The notes below the pieces were generated by a model. The model searched no databases. It worked only from the letters and a program-made list of their open reading frames with translations, and was not told the origin of the DNA. The translations under genes were made by a program, and so were the position numbers. Shown here in pieces: positions 39,198-48,247 of a stretch of DNA of 64,000 nt (the first letter of the stretch is position 1; each line of letters begins with the position of its first letter). Source of the stretch: Azorinus chamasolen (lineage: Eukaryota > Mollusca > Bivalvia > Cardiida > Solecurtidae); contig OY755244.1 of assembly GCA_963576725.1 (NCBI GenBank), positions 77,685,620-77,749,619 of the forward strand, given 5' to 3'.

Positions 39198-39667
39198 GTA
39201 AGTGGTTTCAACGAGTCTTTTAGTCGGCGTTTTAAAGGAGAAAACTATAACCGATTGATCTTTGCACAGAGAAATCTGCTATTTTCCGCTACCACTCCGT
39301 GAAAACAGCTTCCCCTTAATAATTAATTATGTACTAAACCCATTAAATCTGTATATACACTCTTACAACAGCGCATTTTGCTACCTTCATTGTTTTCCAT
39401 CAATAATTAAGGAAAGAGTAGCGTCGAGGCCTATTCTGGAGGCCGGAAATTTTGTTTCCGTCCTGGACGGTGCGGATTCTTCGCTCTGTGAGAGGTAGTA
39501 ATTGGTTTAGGGACAGTACATGCTTGGTGCATGGCGGGGACGCAATATTGGCGACCATGGCGGGAAAAAGACGTCCGCTAACAGAAAACACAAGTGCAAA
39601 AGACGTGGTGTGCACTACAGCAGACGACAATATGTTACAGACGAAAGTTTTCTTGGTGTTCAAAGGG
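39198..39667. other. Unrecognised, with GC-richer stretch
   Basis: Frames of 78-87 codons overlap on both strands at 39262-39700, but none shows a domain I know. The last 100 bp has GCAGACGACAATATG and a GGGTTAT end reminiscent of a T3 right arm. Confidence 0.35.
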
Positions 39668-39923
39668 TTATCTCTTTATTCCATAACTACGCCTTTCTAA
39701 GTCTTTGCAAACAGATTAGACCCAGATCAGACGGCTCCTATAGGAGCCGTCTGATCAGGGTCTGCTCTGATTGCTTGTGACATAGTATGGATATGATTGT
39801 ACAGTTTCTCTCATGCTAAAACATTCCTTTTTCTCATAGTGCCATTATAAAAATTCAGTGTTTTTTTTGCATGATGCATGATGTCATTATTTTTACCTGA
39901 ATATTCGTAAAGTAAAGGGTTAA
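39668..39923 (+). mobile_element. T1 foldback element, good copy
   Basis: Left TTATCTCTTTATTCCATAAC, right GTAAAGGGTTAA. The palindrome ACCCAGATCAGACGGCTCCT, ATAGGAGCCGTCTGATCAGG is perfect apart from the family A/T difference. 256 bp. Confidence 0.85.
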
Positions 39924-39970
39924 AGAAACATATATACTGCAGCACATATTCGGTACACGTGTCTTGATGT

Positions 39971-40306
39971 TTTATCTCATAAAGATCTCTTTTCACGCCT
40001 TTGCAAACAAAGTATGTAGATCCAGATCAGATGGCTTTTGTTTGAGCCGCTTGTCCTGGTACTAGTACGATTTCGTTCTCAAAGCATTTTCGCAGTCATA
40101 TTTTGACTAAAGATTATACAATTTGGAATATGTATAGCCTGAACTCACATACAATGGTTTAGACGAGCATTATTTCGTATACACATCTGATTCTACAGTC
40201 ATAGACAAACTTTCATATGCTCACGTGCCATAATAAAAAAGATATCTAATTAATATTTATAATGTCATTATTTCTTGCTTGCATATTTGTCAGGCAAAGG
40301 GGTTAG
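39971..40306 (+). mobile_element. T1 element with extra sequence
   Basis: TTTATCTCATAAAGATCTCT at the left, CAGATCAGATGGCTTTTGTT in the palindrome, then about 100 bp not seen in other copies, then the long arm (ACATCTGATTCTACAGTCAT). It ends GGGGTTAG. Confidence 0.6.
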
Positions 40307-40468
40307 TTTATAATTGCATATGAACAAGAGAATATAAGGCCGTTGCAGAAACTGTAGAATCTATATTAATTCATAAGCAAACAGAGCAGACCCTGATCAG
40401 TGGTCTTCTACAGGAGCCGTCTGATGTGGGTCTACTCTGTTTGTAAAGGCTTGGAAGAGCGTCTCTAT
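40307..40468 (-). mobile_element. T1 element, 5'-truncated
   Basis: GCCGTTGCAGAAACTGTAGA, palindrome CCCTGATCAGTGGTCTTCTA, CAGGAGCCGTCTGATGTGGG, then TGTTTGTAAAGGCTTGG. The right TTAA is lost. Confidence 0.65.
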
Positions 40469-40474
40469 GTGGTC

Positions 40475-40665
40475 AGAGGTCCAGATAAGATGGTTGAATT
40501 TAAACTTTTTCAAGAATAGCTCCTTAATCTTTCCACCAAACCCTATACTATGACCACTCTTTAGAATCGTCTCTTCGAGACGATTCTAAAGAGTAGTCAC
40601 GGTATAGGGTTTCGTGGCGAAATGACGAGTTTAGTATTTGGGTACGCACCTTTATCTGTAGCTCT
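40475..40665 (+). mobile_element. F element, complete
   Basis: AGAGGTCCAGATAAGATGG at the left, TTTATCTGTAGCTCT at the right. The centre CTTTAGAATCGTCTCTTCGA, GACGATTCTAAAG is a perfect palindrome. The flanks show a near-match 8-mer, CTATGTGG and CTATGAGG, one or two bases outside the ends, which hints at a hAT-like duplication. Confidence 0.8.
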
Positions 40666-40807
40666 GGTCTATGAGGTAAAGAACTAAGACACCATTATCG
40701 AATATGTGCTGCAGTATGTCTGTTACGCGAACTCTTTGATGAACAAAAAACGTTCGTCTGGGACATGCTGTCGTCTGTCGTAGTGTACACTCATTCCTTC
40801 CATTTCT

Positions 40808-41017
40808 TTAACCCTTTCCCTCATGTTGACGACTTTAGACGACTCTGTAAAAGTAACTTTGTGAAACCATTGTGATAAATAGAGCAAATGCTCTATTTAT
40901 CACAATGGTTTCAAACTACAAAAATCTAAACTTTTACTTTTCTCTAGTTATTGCTCCTTTTCGGTAGATTAATTCAAAGAGGTTGGATCTAAAATAGCCT
41001 ATGAGGGAATGGGTTAA
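40808..41017 (-). mobile_element. T2 element with apex deleted
   Basis: TTAA at both ends. GATAAATAGAGCAAATGCTC joins the arms directly, so GCTCCTATAGGAGC is gone while the outer stem is kept. 210 bp. Confidence 0.84.
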
Positions 41018-41032
41018 ATACAAACACTGCCA

Positions 41033-41100
41033 TATTGCCAAATAGTTTGGGTACTGATCAGATACCGAATAATTCGTGTCGCCAGGATCCAATCCGTTTT
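41033..41100. mobile_element. T3b-like remnant
   Basis: AATAGTTTGGGTACTGATCA, GATACCGAATAATTCG, AGGATCCAATCCGTTTTGG: a diverged core. Confidence 0.4.
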
Positions 41101-41141
41101 GGACTGGCTATGACTTATTCGCCCATGGCTGCAGAAAGGAG

Positions 41142-41370
41142 TTATCCCTTTCCCTCCAACTGGCGCCTTTGAACGCCTCTGTAAATGTCCTGTATGAAAC
41201 CATTGTGATAAATAGAGCATTTGTTCCATATGAACTAAATGCTCTATTTATCACAAGGGTTTCAAAACTACATACTTCTAAAATTTCCTTTTCTCTTAGT
41301 TGGTGCTCCTTTTCGGTAGATTTATTCGAAGAGTTTGGATCTAAAAATAGTCTAGGAGAGAATGAGTTAG
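41142..41370 (-). mobile_element. T2 element
   Basis: TTATCCCTTTCCCTCC at the left and GAATGAGTTAG at the right. The apex GCATTTGTTCCATATGAACT is diverged but still symmetric. 229 bp. A 206-codon open frame runs through this element and the next T1; I treat it as chance. Confidence 0.82.
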
Positions 41371-41480
41371 GCAACAGATATCTGACAATTGCCAAGCGTT
41401 TTATTGCTTGTCAAATGCTTCGATTGTGGCAACTGGTTAGTATCAACTCGATTGCGCAGTTGCTATGGAATTTCATGTAC

Positions 41481-41700
41481 AACCTCTTGCGTCATAGATA
41501 CACATTTACAAACCGAGTAGACCCAGATCTGATCAGAGCCTCCTCGGTTTGCTTATATGTGGAATACTACAGATCTGATTCTGCGGTTTTTGTAATAGAC
41601 AAAACATCCCTGTGCCCATATGCCATTGTGAGAATTCATCTGAATAATATCCCTACTGTCGTCATTATTTCTTATATGAATAATTATGAGTTATAGGGAT
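41481..41700 (+). mobile_element. T1 element, palindrome reduced
   Basis: GTAGACCCAGATCTGATCAG keeps only the outer part of the palindrome. The long arm (CTGATTCTGCGGTTTTTG, CATTATTTCTTATATGAATA) is clear. The ends have decayed. Confidence 0.65.
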
Positions 41701-41725
41701 AAGTGTCTAACAACAGTTTAAATTA

Positions 41726-41931
41726 AAGTAGAACCTGTCTTGAGCGGCCATCAAATAGAGGTCTAATTATGGGTCTGTAAGGCATGTGGTAGCTTAATGC
41801 AGGGCAAAAGTAATGCAGAAAGCTCCTATAGGAGCTTTCTGCATTAATTTTACCCTGCATTAAGCAACCACATGCTTTCTATAATACTACCGTGTTCATA
41901 AATGAATGGCCGCTTACGACAGGTTCCATTG
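41726..41931 (+). mobile_element. P1 foldback element
   Basis: Left end AAGTAGAACCTGTCTTGAGC, right end GACAGGTTCCATTG then TA. The apex GAAAGCTCCTATAGGAGC is perfect. 206 bp. Confidence 0.84.
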
Positions 41932-41941
41932 TACCTGTATA

Positions 41942-42145
41942 CAGTACAACCTCTCCATAACGGCCACTAAATTGTGTTAATTAGTTGGTTTTTAGGACAG
42001 GCGGCTGCTTAAAGCAAGGTGAAAGTAAAACAGAACGCACCTATAGGAGCGTTCTGTTTTACTTTCACCTTGTTTTAAGCATCCACCTGCCTCTAACACA
42101 AAATACTTGATGTAATTTAGTGGTCGTTATAGAGAGGTTTTACTG
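41942..42145 (+). mobile_element. P2 foldback element, complete
   Basis: TA on both sides. CAGTACAACCTCTCCATAAC at the left and GAGAGGTTTTACTG at the right. The apex GAACGCACCTATAGGAGC has one mismatch. 204 bp. Confidence 0.88.
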
Positions 42146-42169
42146 TATTATTCTACCTGTGTAGACAGT

Positions 42170-42330
42170 TGAACACTAGATCGAATGCCCAGTAACCCGG
42201 TGTTTCTATTTGAGTTAGATCAGGATCCAAACTATTTCACTAACTGACACAGATTTTGAAAAGGAACGGAACTTTATTGGTGAAAACTAAAGCACACGAC
42301 CATTTTTTTGCAGACGATAATTTCCCTGCG
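42170..42330. mobile_element. Degenerate T3 element
   Basis: GCCCAGTAACCCGG, CAGGATCCAAACTATTTCAC and TTTGCAGACGATAATTTCC preserve the T3 order. Confidence 0.45.
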
Positions 42331-42349
42331 TTAACTGTATGAAACAGTC

Positions 42350-42575
42350 GAAACCCCTTTAATGTCTTTTCAAACAGAGTAGACCCAATAGAGGAGCTGC
42401 CTGATCAGGGTCTGCTCTATTTAGTTATTATTTGATAATATAAATCTGATTCTCCAGTTTGTGCCATTGTCAAAACTTTTTGTGTACATAATTATCTCAA
42501 TATAAAAAGAATCATCCAAATGATGTGCATGTTGTCATTTTTTCTCACATATATATCCATGGTGTAAAGTTTTAA
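42350..42575 (+). mobile_element. T1 element, palindrome reduced
   Basis: CAAACAGAGTAGACCCAATA joins GAGGAGCTGCCTGATCAGG. The long arm includes CTGATTCTCCAGTTTGTGCC. It ends GTAAAGTTTTAA. Confidence 0.7.
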
Positions 42576-42736
42576 ATAGACTACATATTGTAAGCAGACG
42601 ACATATTGGCCCGGGCGGGAGGGTAGCCTCTCTATTGATCCGGACGGTTTTTGCCACTCCAAGTTGCAGCCATGTTTACATGTTTTCTTCGGGTTTAGAA
42701 TTGTAGATCAGAATCGCTTTTCCCTTGAGAATTTCC

Positions 42737-43147
42737 CTAAACTCTTGGCACTTGCGAATTGTCGTCTGTAAAATATGCCGTCTGCTTCAATATCTATTTA
42801 TATATACAACTGTATATATTTTCTTTATTTTTGTTTTGAAAAAAAATCACTATCATCCAGTTGTGATACCGATGAGACGCCGAGTTGCTCGGTATCTGAT
42901 CTGGATCCAAACTATCTGTAAATGTTAACCCTAGTTTTAGATCCAACCTCTTTGATTAAATCTACCAAAAAGGAGATTTTACTAGAGAAAAGGAAAAATC
43001 TAGAATACCATTGTGATAAATCCTATGGAGCAAATGCTCTATTTATCACAATGGTTTCAAAAAATGACTTTTACTGAGGCGTCAAATGGCGTCATTATGC
43101 GGGAATGGGTTTTAATCACAGATCGCCATTGGCAGCCAGAGAGTTAA
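42737..43147 (+). mobile_element. T3 element interrupted by T2
   Basis: The left arm has GTCGTCTGTAAAAT and CGTCTGCTTCAATATC. The palindrome is GATGAGACGCCGAGTTGCTC, then TGATCTGGATCCAAAC. T2 enters at TTAA 42925; T3 resumes at 43116 as TCACAGATCGCCATTGGCAG and ends GAGAGTTAA. Confidence 0.82.
42925..43115 (+). mobile_element. T2 element nested in T3
   Basis: TTAA on both sides. Part of the left arm and left palindrome arm are deleted (ACCATTGTGATAAATCCTAT, GGAGCAAATGCTC). The right arm GGCGTCATTATGCGGG is intact. 191 bp. Confidence 0.84.
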
Positions 43148-43355
43148 CTCTTTGCACGCTACGAAAATGGCTTCTGCAACATTTGTCGTCTGATGCAATT
43201 CTTCCAGTCAAAGTTTTTCCACTTCACTTCCAAATGCAGTCACAGTAACAAACAGTTTTTATCCTGATGAGACGCCGAGTTACTCGGCGTTTCATCTGGA
43301 TCCAAACTGTTTGCATGCGCACTCACGAATCCATATCGAGCATGCAAATAGTTAA
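43144..43355 (+). mobile_element. T3 foldback element
   Basis: It shares TTAA with the previous T3. The left arm has TTGTCGTCTGATGC. The palindrome ATCCTGATGAGACGCCGAGT, TACTCGGCGTTTCATCTGGA is near-perfect. The right end is GCATGCAAATAGTTAA. Confidence 0.82.
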
Positions 43356-43834
43356 TATAGAAACATTAACTGTTCACTCGCTTCTGTGTCATCCATTTTG
43401 TTGATTATCGTCTGCCGAAACTCTATTTTTTTCACGTCTGTCTCTGTACTTACTGACTATATGGTTAAACTAGTTTATAGGTCAGACATATGCTTAGAAA
43501 TCACACTGATTCGAGTGATTTCAGGGCGATCTACGCCATATTTTCGCGCAGACGACTGTTTCAGGCCAGGCGGCATGCTTAGTGTTATACATTCCATAAT
43601 TCTCTGTAAAAATCAATAACATCCGTTATAGCATTTGGAATCCACGCACGGCTATTTTGCATGGCTTTGACGACATAGCCCTCAACTTGATAACCCCGTC
43701 TTTTATACCTTTGCAAACAGAGGTGACTCAGCTCAGGCAGCTCAGGCAATTCTTATAAATCACATTTACATAGATTTTTTGCATCTTTTGTATAGGAGCT
43801 GAAATATTGTATCTTCATTTATACACGTATTAGA
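43356..43834. other. Mostly unrecognised
   Basis: Scattered motifs (ATCGTCTGCCG near 43408, GCGCAGACGACTG near 43545) recall T3 arms, and CTTTGCAAACAGAGGTGAC near 43710 recalls T1. No complete element or gene. Confidence 0.38.
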
Positions 43835-44905
43835 AATGTATGTGAATGACTGCCGATAACGAGACGATTGTATAAACATGCACTAGAAATGCATGTTGGG
43901 TGACTGACGGTGACGTAATGATGATGTAAAACAAATTGCATAACACGTACTTGAAATACGTGTTTGATGGACGATGATGGGACGATTGTATAAAACGTAC
44001 TAGAAATGCATGTTGGTAGCTGTCGGTGACGGGACGGTGGTATAAATTGCATGTTGGGTGACTCCTGGTACGATTGTGTAAACCATACTAGAAATGGATA
44101 TTGGATGGCTGTCGGTGACCGAACGATGGTATAAACCGTACTAGAAATACACATTGGGTGGCTGTCGGTGACTGGACGATGGTATAAAACGCACTAGAAA
44201 TAAATGTTTGGGGAACTGTCGATGATGGGGCGATATTAAAAACCGTACTAGAAATGCATGTTCGATGACTGTCGATGATGGGGCGATGGTATAAAACATA
44301 CTAGAAATGCTTGTTAGGATAGTTCGATGACGAGAGGACATCAAAACCCGTACTAGAAATGCATGTTAGATGACTGTCGATGACGGGACGATGGTATAAA
44401 ACTTACTAGAAACGCTTGTTAGAGGAGTTCGATGGCGATACGACATCATAAACCGTACTAGAAATGCATGTTAGATGATTGTCGATGACGGGACGATGGT
44501 ATAAAACGTACTAGAAATGCTTGTTCGGGGAGTATACGATGACGGGACGACATCAAAAACCGTGGTATAAAATGTGTTAGAAATGCACGTTGAGTGACTG
44601 TCGGTTACGGGACGACGATATAGAACGTACTAGAAATGCATGTTTGGAGACTGCCGATGACGGGACCGCTGTATAAAACGTACTAAAATGCACGTTGAGT
44701 GACTGTCGGTTACGGGACGACGATATATAACGTACTAGAAATGCATGTTTGGAGACTACCGATGACGGGACCGCTGTATAAAACGTAGGCCTACTAAAAT
44801 GCACGTCGAGTGACTCCTGTTCACTCGGCGATTCTATAAAATGTACTTGACGGTGACGAGATGATGGTATAAAACGTACTAGCAATGCAGGGTGGGTGAC
44901 TACCG
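43835..44905 (+). repeat. 53-bp minisatellite, about 20 copies
   Basis: Units read roughly ACTAGAAATGCATGTTGG, then GACTGTCGATGACGGGACG, then ATGGTATAAAACGT. Spacing of ACTAGAAAT is typically 53 bp (for example 44087 to 44140) with variation of several bases. Two neighbouring 120-bp blocks near 44577-44790 are close duplicates. Open frames on the minus strand follow from the period and are not taken as genes. Confidence 0.85.
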
Positions 44906-44979
44906 ATGACGGGGCTCGGAGATTTATAAAGAGCCATCCGGTCAGGGTCTAATCTACTTTCTTATGGAATGATATACAT

Positions 44980-45089
44980 CTAGCCCCAGATAAGATGCGT
45001 AAATTAAAACATTTTCCAGAATAACGTCTTTTAGATTTCTCCATCAAACCCTTTTCTGTGACCCATCTTTAGAATCGATTCGAAGATCC
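44980..45089 (+). mobile_element. F element, left part
   Basis: GCCCCAGATAAGATGCGTAA, TCAAACCCTTTTCTGTGACC, CATCTTTAGAATCGATTCG: left flank and left palindrome arm. It is then joined to a second F copy. Confidence 0.68.
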
Positions 45090-45199
45090 GTAAATTAAAA
45101 TATTTTCAAGAATAACTCTTTTATTTCCCCACCAAACCCTATACTGTGACCACTCTTTAGAATCGTCTCAAAGAGACGATTCTTAAGCGTGGTCAAAGT
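45088..45199 (+). mobile_element. F element, left part and palindrome
   Basis: CGTAAATTAAAATATTTTCA, CCACCAAACCCTATACTGTG, then the palindrome GAATCGTCTCAAAGAGACGA. It is cut at GTGGTCAAAGTA, where P2 begins. Confidence 0.7.
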
Positions 45200-45200
45200 A

Positions 45201-45255
45201 CAGTAAAACCTGTCTATAACGGCCACTAAATTGTGTTAATTAATTGGTAATTATG
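45201..45255 (+). mobile_element. P2 left end
   Basis: TA then CAGTAAAACCTGTCTATAAC, GGCCACTAAATTGTGTTAAT. After about 55 bp it switches abruptly to T2 sequence. Confidence 0.7.
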
Positions 45256-45401
45256 GCTCCATAGGACCAAATGCTCTATTTATCGCAATGGTTTCAATAT
45301 TACACACTTCTATATGTTTCCTGTTTTCTAGTAAATGCTCCTTTTCGGTAGATTTATTCAAAGAGGTTGGGTCTAAAATAGCCTATGAGGGAATGGATTA
45401 A
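45256..45401 (-). mobile_element. T2 half element
   Basis: It starts at the apex (GGCTCCATAGGACCAAATGC) and runs through the reverse 5' arm (CTCCTTTTCGGTAGATTTAT) to GGAATGGATTAA. The other half is missing. Weak T3-type motifs (TTGTCGTCTGC, GCAGACGAG) occupy 45402-45530. Confidence 0.75.
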
Positions 45402-45771
45402 CAACAAGCAAGTTGTCGTCTGCTTCTTGTCTAAGCTTTACTTTCTTTTTCAAAACAGTCTTGAGTGTAAGGCAGTTTTAGACCTTTAGTGATAGTTTCC
45501 AACTTGAAGGCAGACGAGTCTGCTTTTTTTGCGGGAAAACGGCTAAATACGGTAAATGGCACTGTGTAGGAACAACTTTAGCTGCAGAAGCATAGCGGCG
45601 ATCGATCTGTCTATTTATGACGAATGCATTAGTTATATTTCGAGACATGTATGGCTAAAAATGGCTGATATTGTTGGTGCTATAATCCTCTACTTCGTGA
45701 ATTCCAATGTCAGATTAACAGGGTTTTTTAACCCATAACTTTCAAATGTACTATTCCGAAGGTCTTGAATA

Positions 45772-46151
45772 CAGTAGAACCTGTCTTAAGTGGTCAGCAA
45801 AAAGAGGTCTAATTAAGGGTCTGTAAGGCAGGTGGTGGCTTAATGCAGGTCAAAGGTCAAAAGTATAATACAGATAGCTGCTATAGGAACTTCATGTATT
45901 ATTTTTACCGTGCTTTAACTCATTCCCTCATATTGACGACTTTTGACGACTCTGTAAAAGTCACTTTGTGAAACCATTGTGATAAATAGAGCATTTGCTC
46001 CTATAGGAGCAAATGCTCTATTTATCACAATGGTTTCAAACTAAAATTCTAAACTTTTCCTTTTCTCTAGTTAATGCTCCCTTTCTGGAGGTTGTATCTA
46101 AAAAGAGCCTATGCCCAATAAAAGAATGGTTGCTTAGGACGGGTTCTACTG
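45772..46151 (+). mobile_element. P1 element interrupted by T2
   Basis: TA then CAGTAGAACCTGTCTTAAGT. The inner arm reaches TTTTTACCGTGC, where T2 enters at the stem TTAA. P1 resumes near 46110 (CCAATAAAAGAATGGTTGC) and ends GGACGGGTTCTACTG, then TA. Confidence 0.78.
45915..46108 (-). mobile_element. T2 element nested in P1, right end lost
   Basis: TTAACTCATTCCCTCATATT at the left. The apex GCATTTGCTCCTATAGGAGC is perfect. The reverse 5' arm is shortened, and GAGCCTATG runs into P1 without the terminal GGGTTAA. Confidence 0.8.
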
Positions 46152-46468
46152 TATTTATTATTTTTAAAAGAGAATTGTAACATGACAAACCGTGCACAGT
46201 CTACACTATAATGACTCATTTCCCGCACTGAAAGGGTTGACCGATTTTCTTATATTTATATTGTTACGAGTGAATACATTGGCAATACTAAAGGTATAGA
46301 GTCAGATCTGAGACGTAATGAAAGCAAACAGATTATACTATCTAACAATGTTACACTGTACATCAAGGTAGAAAAATCAGAAATGAAAATTGAAGCAGAC
46401 GACAAATTTTGCAGATGACAATGCTTGAATGAGATAAACATTCTACGATTCTCTTGATTTGGAAACTC
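46152..46468. other. Mostly unrecognised
   Basis: A diverged T3-type right arm (GAAGCAGACGACAAATTTTG, CAGATGACAATGC) lies at 46392-46425. Otherwise there is no feature. Confidence 0.4.
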
Positions 46469-46936
46469 CAGTTAAACTACACTAAAGCGACCACCAATAA
46501 AGAGGTCTATTTCTGGACCTTAATGACAGGTGGTAGTTTAACGCAGGCCGGCAATTATTAACCCTTCGCTTGCTATTCACGTCAATATACGTACCTGTAA
46601 ATAGTGAAGACCCAGATGAGACAGCTCCTGCAGGAGCTGTCTCATCAGGGTCTGCACTATTTACAAGATGATTGTGCAACCAATGCACTCCAAAGCAGTG
46701 ATTGCACAGCGATATACTTGTACACAGTGAAGATATATGTAATTATACAACAGGGCATGGGTAAAGAAGGAGAAATGTATTTTAAAATTCAGCAAGCGAA
46801 GGGTTAAAAAAATGCTCCGATGGGAAGTATTACTATTATTGTTCTGTATTACTTTTTTCCTATATGAAAGCAACCACCTGTTTTTAAAGACACTTATGCT
46901 TATACATAAAGTGGTCGTTTTAGAGGGGTTTTACTG
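46469..46936 (+). mobile_element. P3 element interrupted by T4
   Basis: CAGTTAAACTACACTAAAGC at the left. T4 occupies 46558-46807 at a TTAA. P3 resumes with a diverged apex (ATGCTCCGATGGGAAG) and the right end GTGGTCGTTTTAGAGGGG, TTTTACTG. Confidence 0.78.
46558..46807 (+). mobile_element. T4 element nested in P3
   Basis: TTAA on both sides. GAGACAGCTCCTGCAGGAGC is the core of a near-perfect palindrome. The T4 frame is open from ATG at 46616 to the boundary TAA. 250 bp. Confidence 0.88.
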
Positions 46937-47133
46937 CATTCGTTTGAAAAACGCAAACAGCTAGAGTGCCGATGGCACCGTGTTTCTCGATAACTTGTTC
47001 ACCAATGGCAGTCATTGACAGGCTAAGCTGGGCCAGTCATTTTAGCTCCATTGTCGTTGTTGCTATACAGGCTATATTTAGTATCTGGTACTGAAACTAG
47101 ACCATTGCGTTACATCATAGTACCTTGTTAAGT

Positions 47134-47382
47134 ATAACCCTTTACTCCATGAATATGCATGCAAGAAATAATGGCATCATGAATATTAATGAGTAGAAAT
47201 ATTTTAATCATTTTTAAACATATGCATTTTTGGCAATGGCAGATACTTAAGAATCAGATCTTTATTATACCATAAGGAAACAGAACAGACCCTGATCACA
47301 CGGCTCCTATAGGAGCCGTCTGATCTGGGTCTACGCTGTTTGCAAAGGCATAGAAAGGCGTATTTATGGAGTTAATGGTTAA
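47134..47382 (-). mobile_element. T1 foldback element
   Basis: Left ATAACCCTTTACTCCATGAA, reverse long arm, then palindrome CCCTGATCACACGGCTCCTA, TAGGAGCCGTCTGATCTGGG. The right TTAA is at 47379-47382. 249 bp. Confidence 0.82.
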
Positions 47383-47388
47383 AACATA

Positions 47389-47575
47389 CAGTAAATTGTT
47401 GCTAATGCAAACACATAACTAATTAGTAAAAGCAGATGGTTTGCTTAATGCATGGCAAAAGTAATGCAGAAAGCTCCATAGGAGCTTTTTGCAAAACTAT
47501 TCCTTCCATTAAGCTACCATCTGTTTTAAAAATCCAGAATTATGCTTCTTTTGAGTGGTCGTATTAGCGTTACTG
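47389..47575 (+). mobile_element. P3-like element
   Basis: TA then CAGTAAATTGTTGCTAATGC at the left; GAGTGGTCGTATTAGCG, TTACTG then TA at the right. The core AATGCAGAAAGCTCCATAGG with GAGCTTTTTGCA is slightly shortened. Confidence 0.76.
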
Positions 47576-47675
47576 TATTTTCATTCCATTTCATGCTTGG
47601 AATGGGATTGGACTACATGTACACGTTCTGACATTAGAAACGTCCACCCCCTGTACACTTTTATATTTATGATAG

Positions 47676-47718
47676 ACGAGAGACAGAGAAAAAAAGAAAG
47701 AGAAAGATAGAGAGGGTT
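47676..47718 (+). repeat. Purine-rich tract
   Basis: GAGAGACAGAGAAAAAAAGA and similar A/G-rich runs. Confidence 0.6.
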
Positions 47719-47842
47719 AACAAAAAACACACACTTGAAAATGGGAAAATTCTTCACCTTCTAGATGGTAATTATTTCCCGTATCTTTACATTTGCTGAA
47801 AACAGGAACTTTAATCTTTATTTTCAGTGTACAGTGAATATA

Positions 47843-48145
47843 CAGTTGAACTTCGATATATCGAACTCGGATAACTCGAACTTTGGGGACAACACGAACA
47901 AAAAGTTTAGCCCTTCCAAAACTTACAATACAGAATTGCTCTACACTGTATCGCTACAGATATCTAGAAACACATGTTGCAGCTTAATACAGGTCTAAAG
48001 TAATGCTGAAAGCTCTTGTACTTTAGACCTGTATTAAGCTGTGAACTCGAGAAATTATTCAGATTAGAAATCGGATAACTGGAACTTCTGTTATCTCGAA
48101 CTAATGTGTATGGTCCCTTAAGTTCGAGTTATCGAAGTTCAACTG
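47843..48145 (+). mobile_element. P5 foldback element upstream of the Kv4 exon
   Basis: TA on both sides. CAGTTGAACTTCGATATATC at the left, GAGTTATCGAAGTTCAACTG at the right. The apex is reduced (GAAAGCTCTTGTAC joins CTTTAGACCTG). 303 bp. It ends 102 bp before the exon at 48248. Confidence 0.86.
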
Positions 48146-48247
48146 TATATCACAATGTTCTCGATTTGGTTACCTATGTGGGTTATAGTTTGTTGTGTTT
48201 GTGTTATTTATGAAAGTCTCATGTCATTCTCTTATCGTTTTCTTCAG

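Noticed and set aside
39262..39700. Overlapping frames on both strands as a gene
   Set aside because: The frames lack recognisable domains, lie partly in a T3-like arm and continue into a T1 element; exon signals are not convincing.
41076..41696. Longest open frame in the window (206 codons, + strand)
   Set aside because: It runs through a T2 element and a T1 element, including their palindromes, with no domain signature. Repeats explain it.
43819..44885. Ser/His/Phe-rich open frames on the minus strand
   Set aside because: They follow the 53-bp minisatellite; the frame breaks wherever unit length changes.
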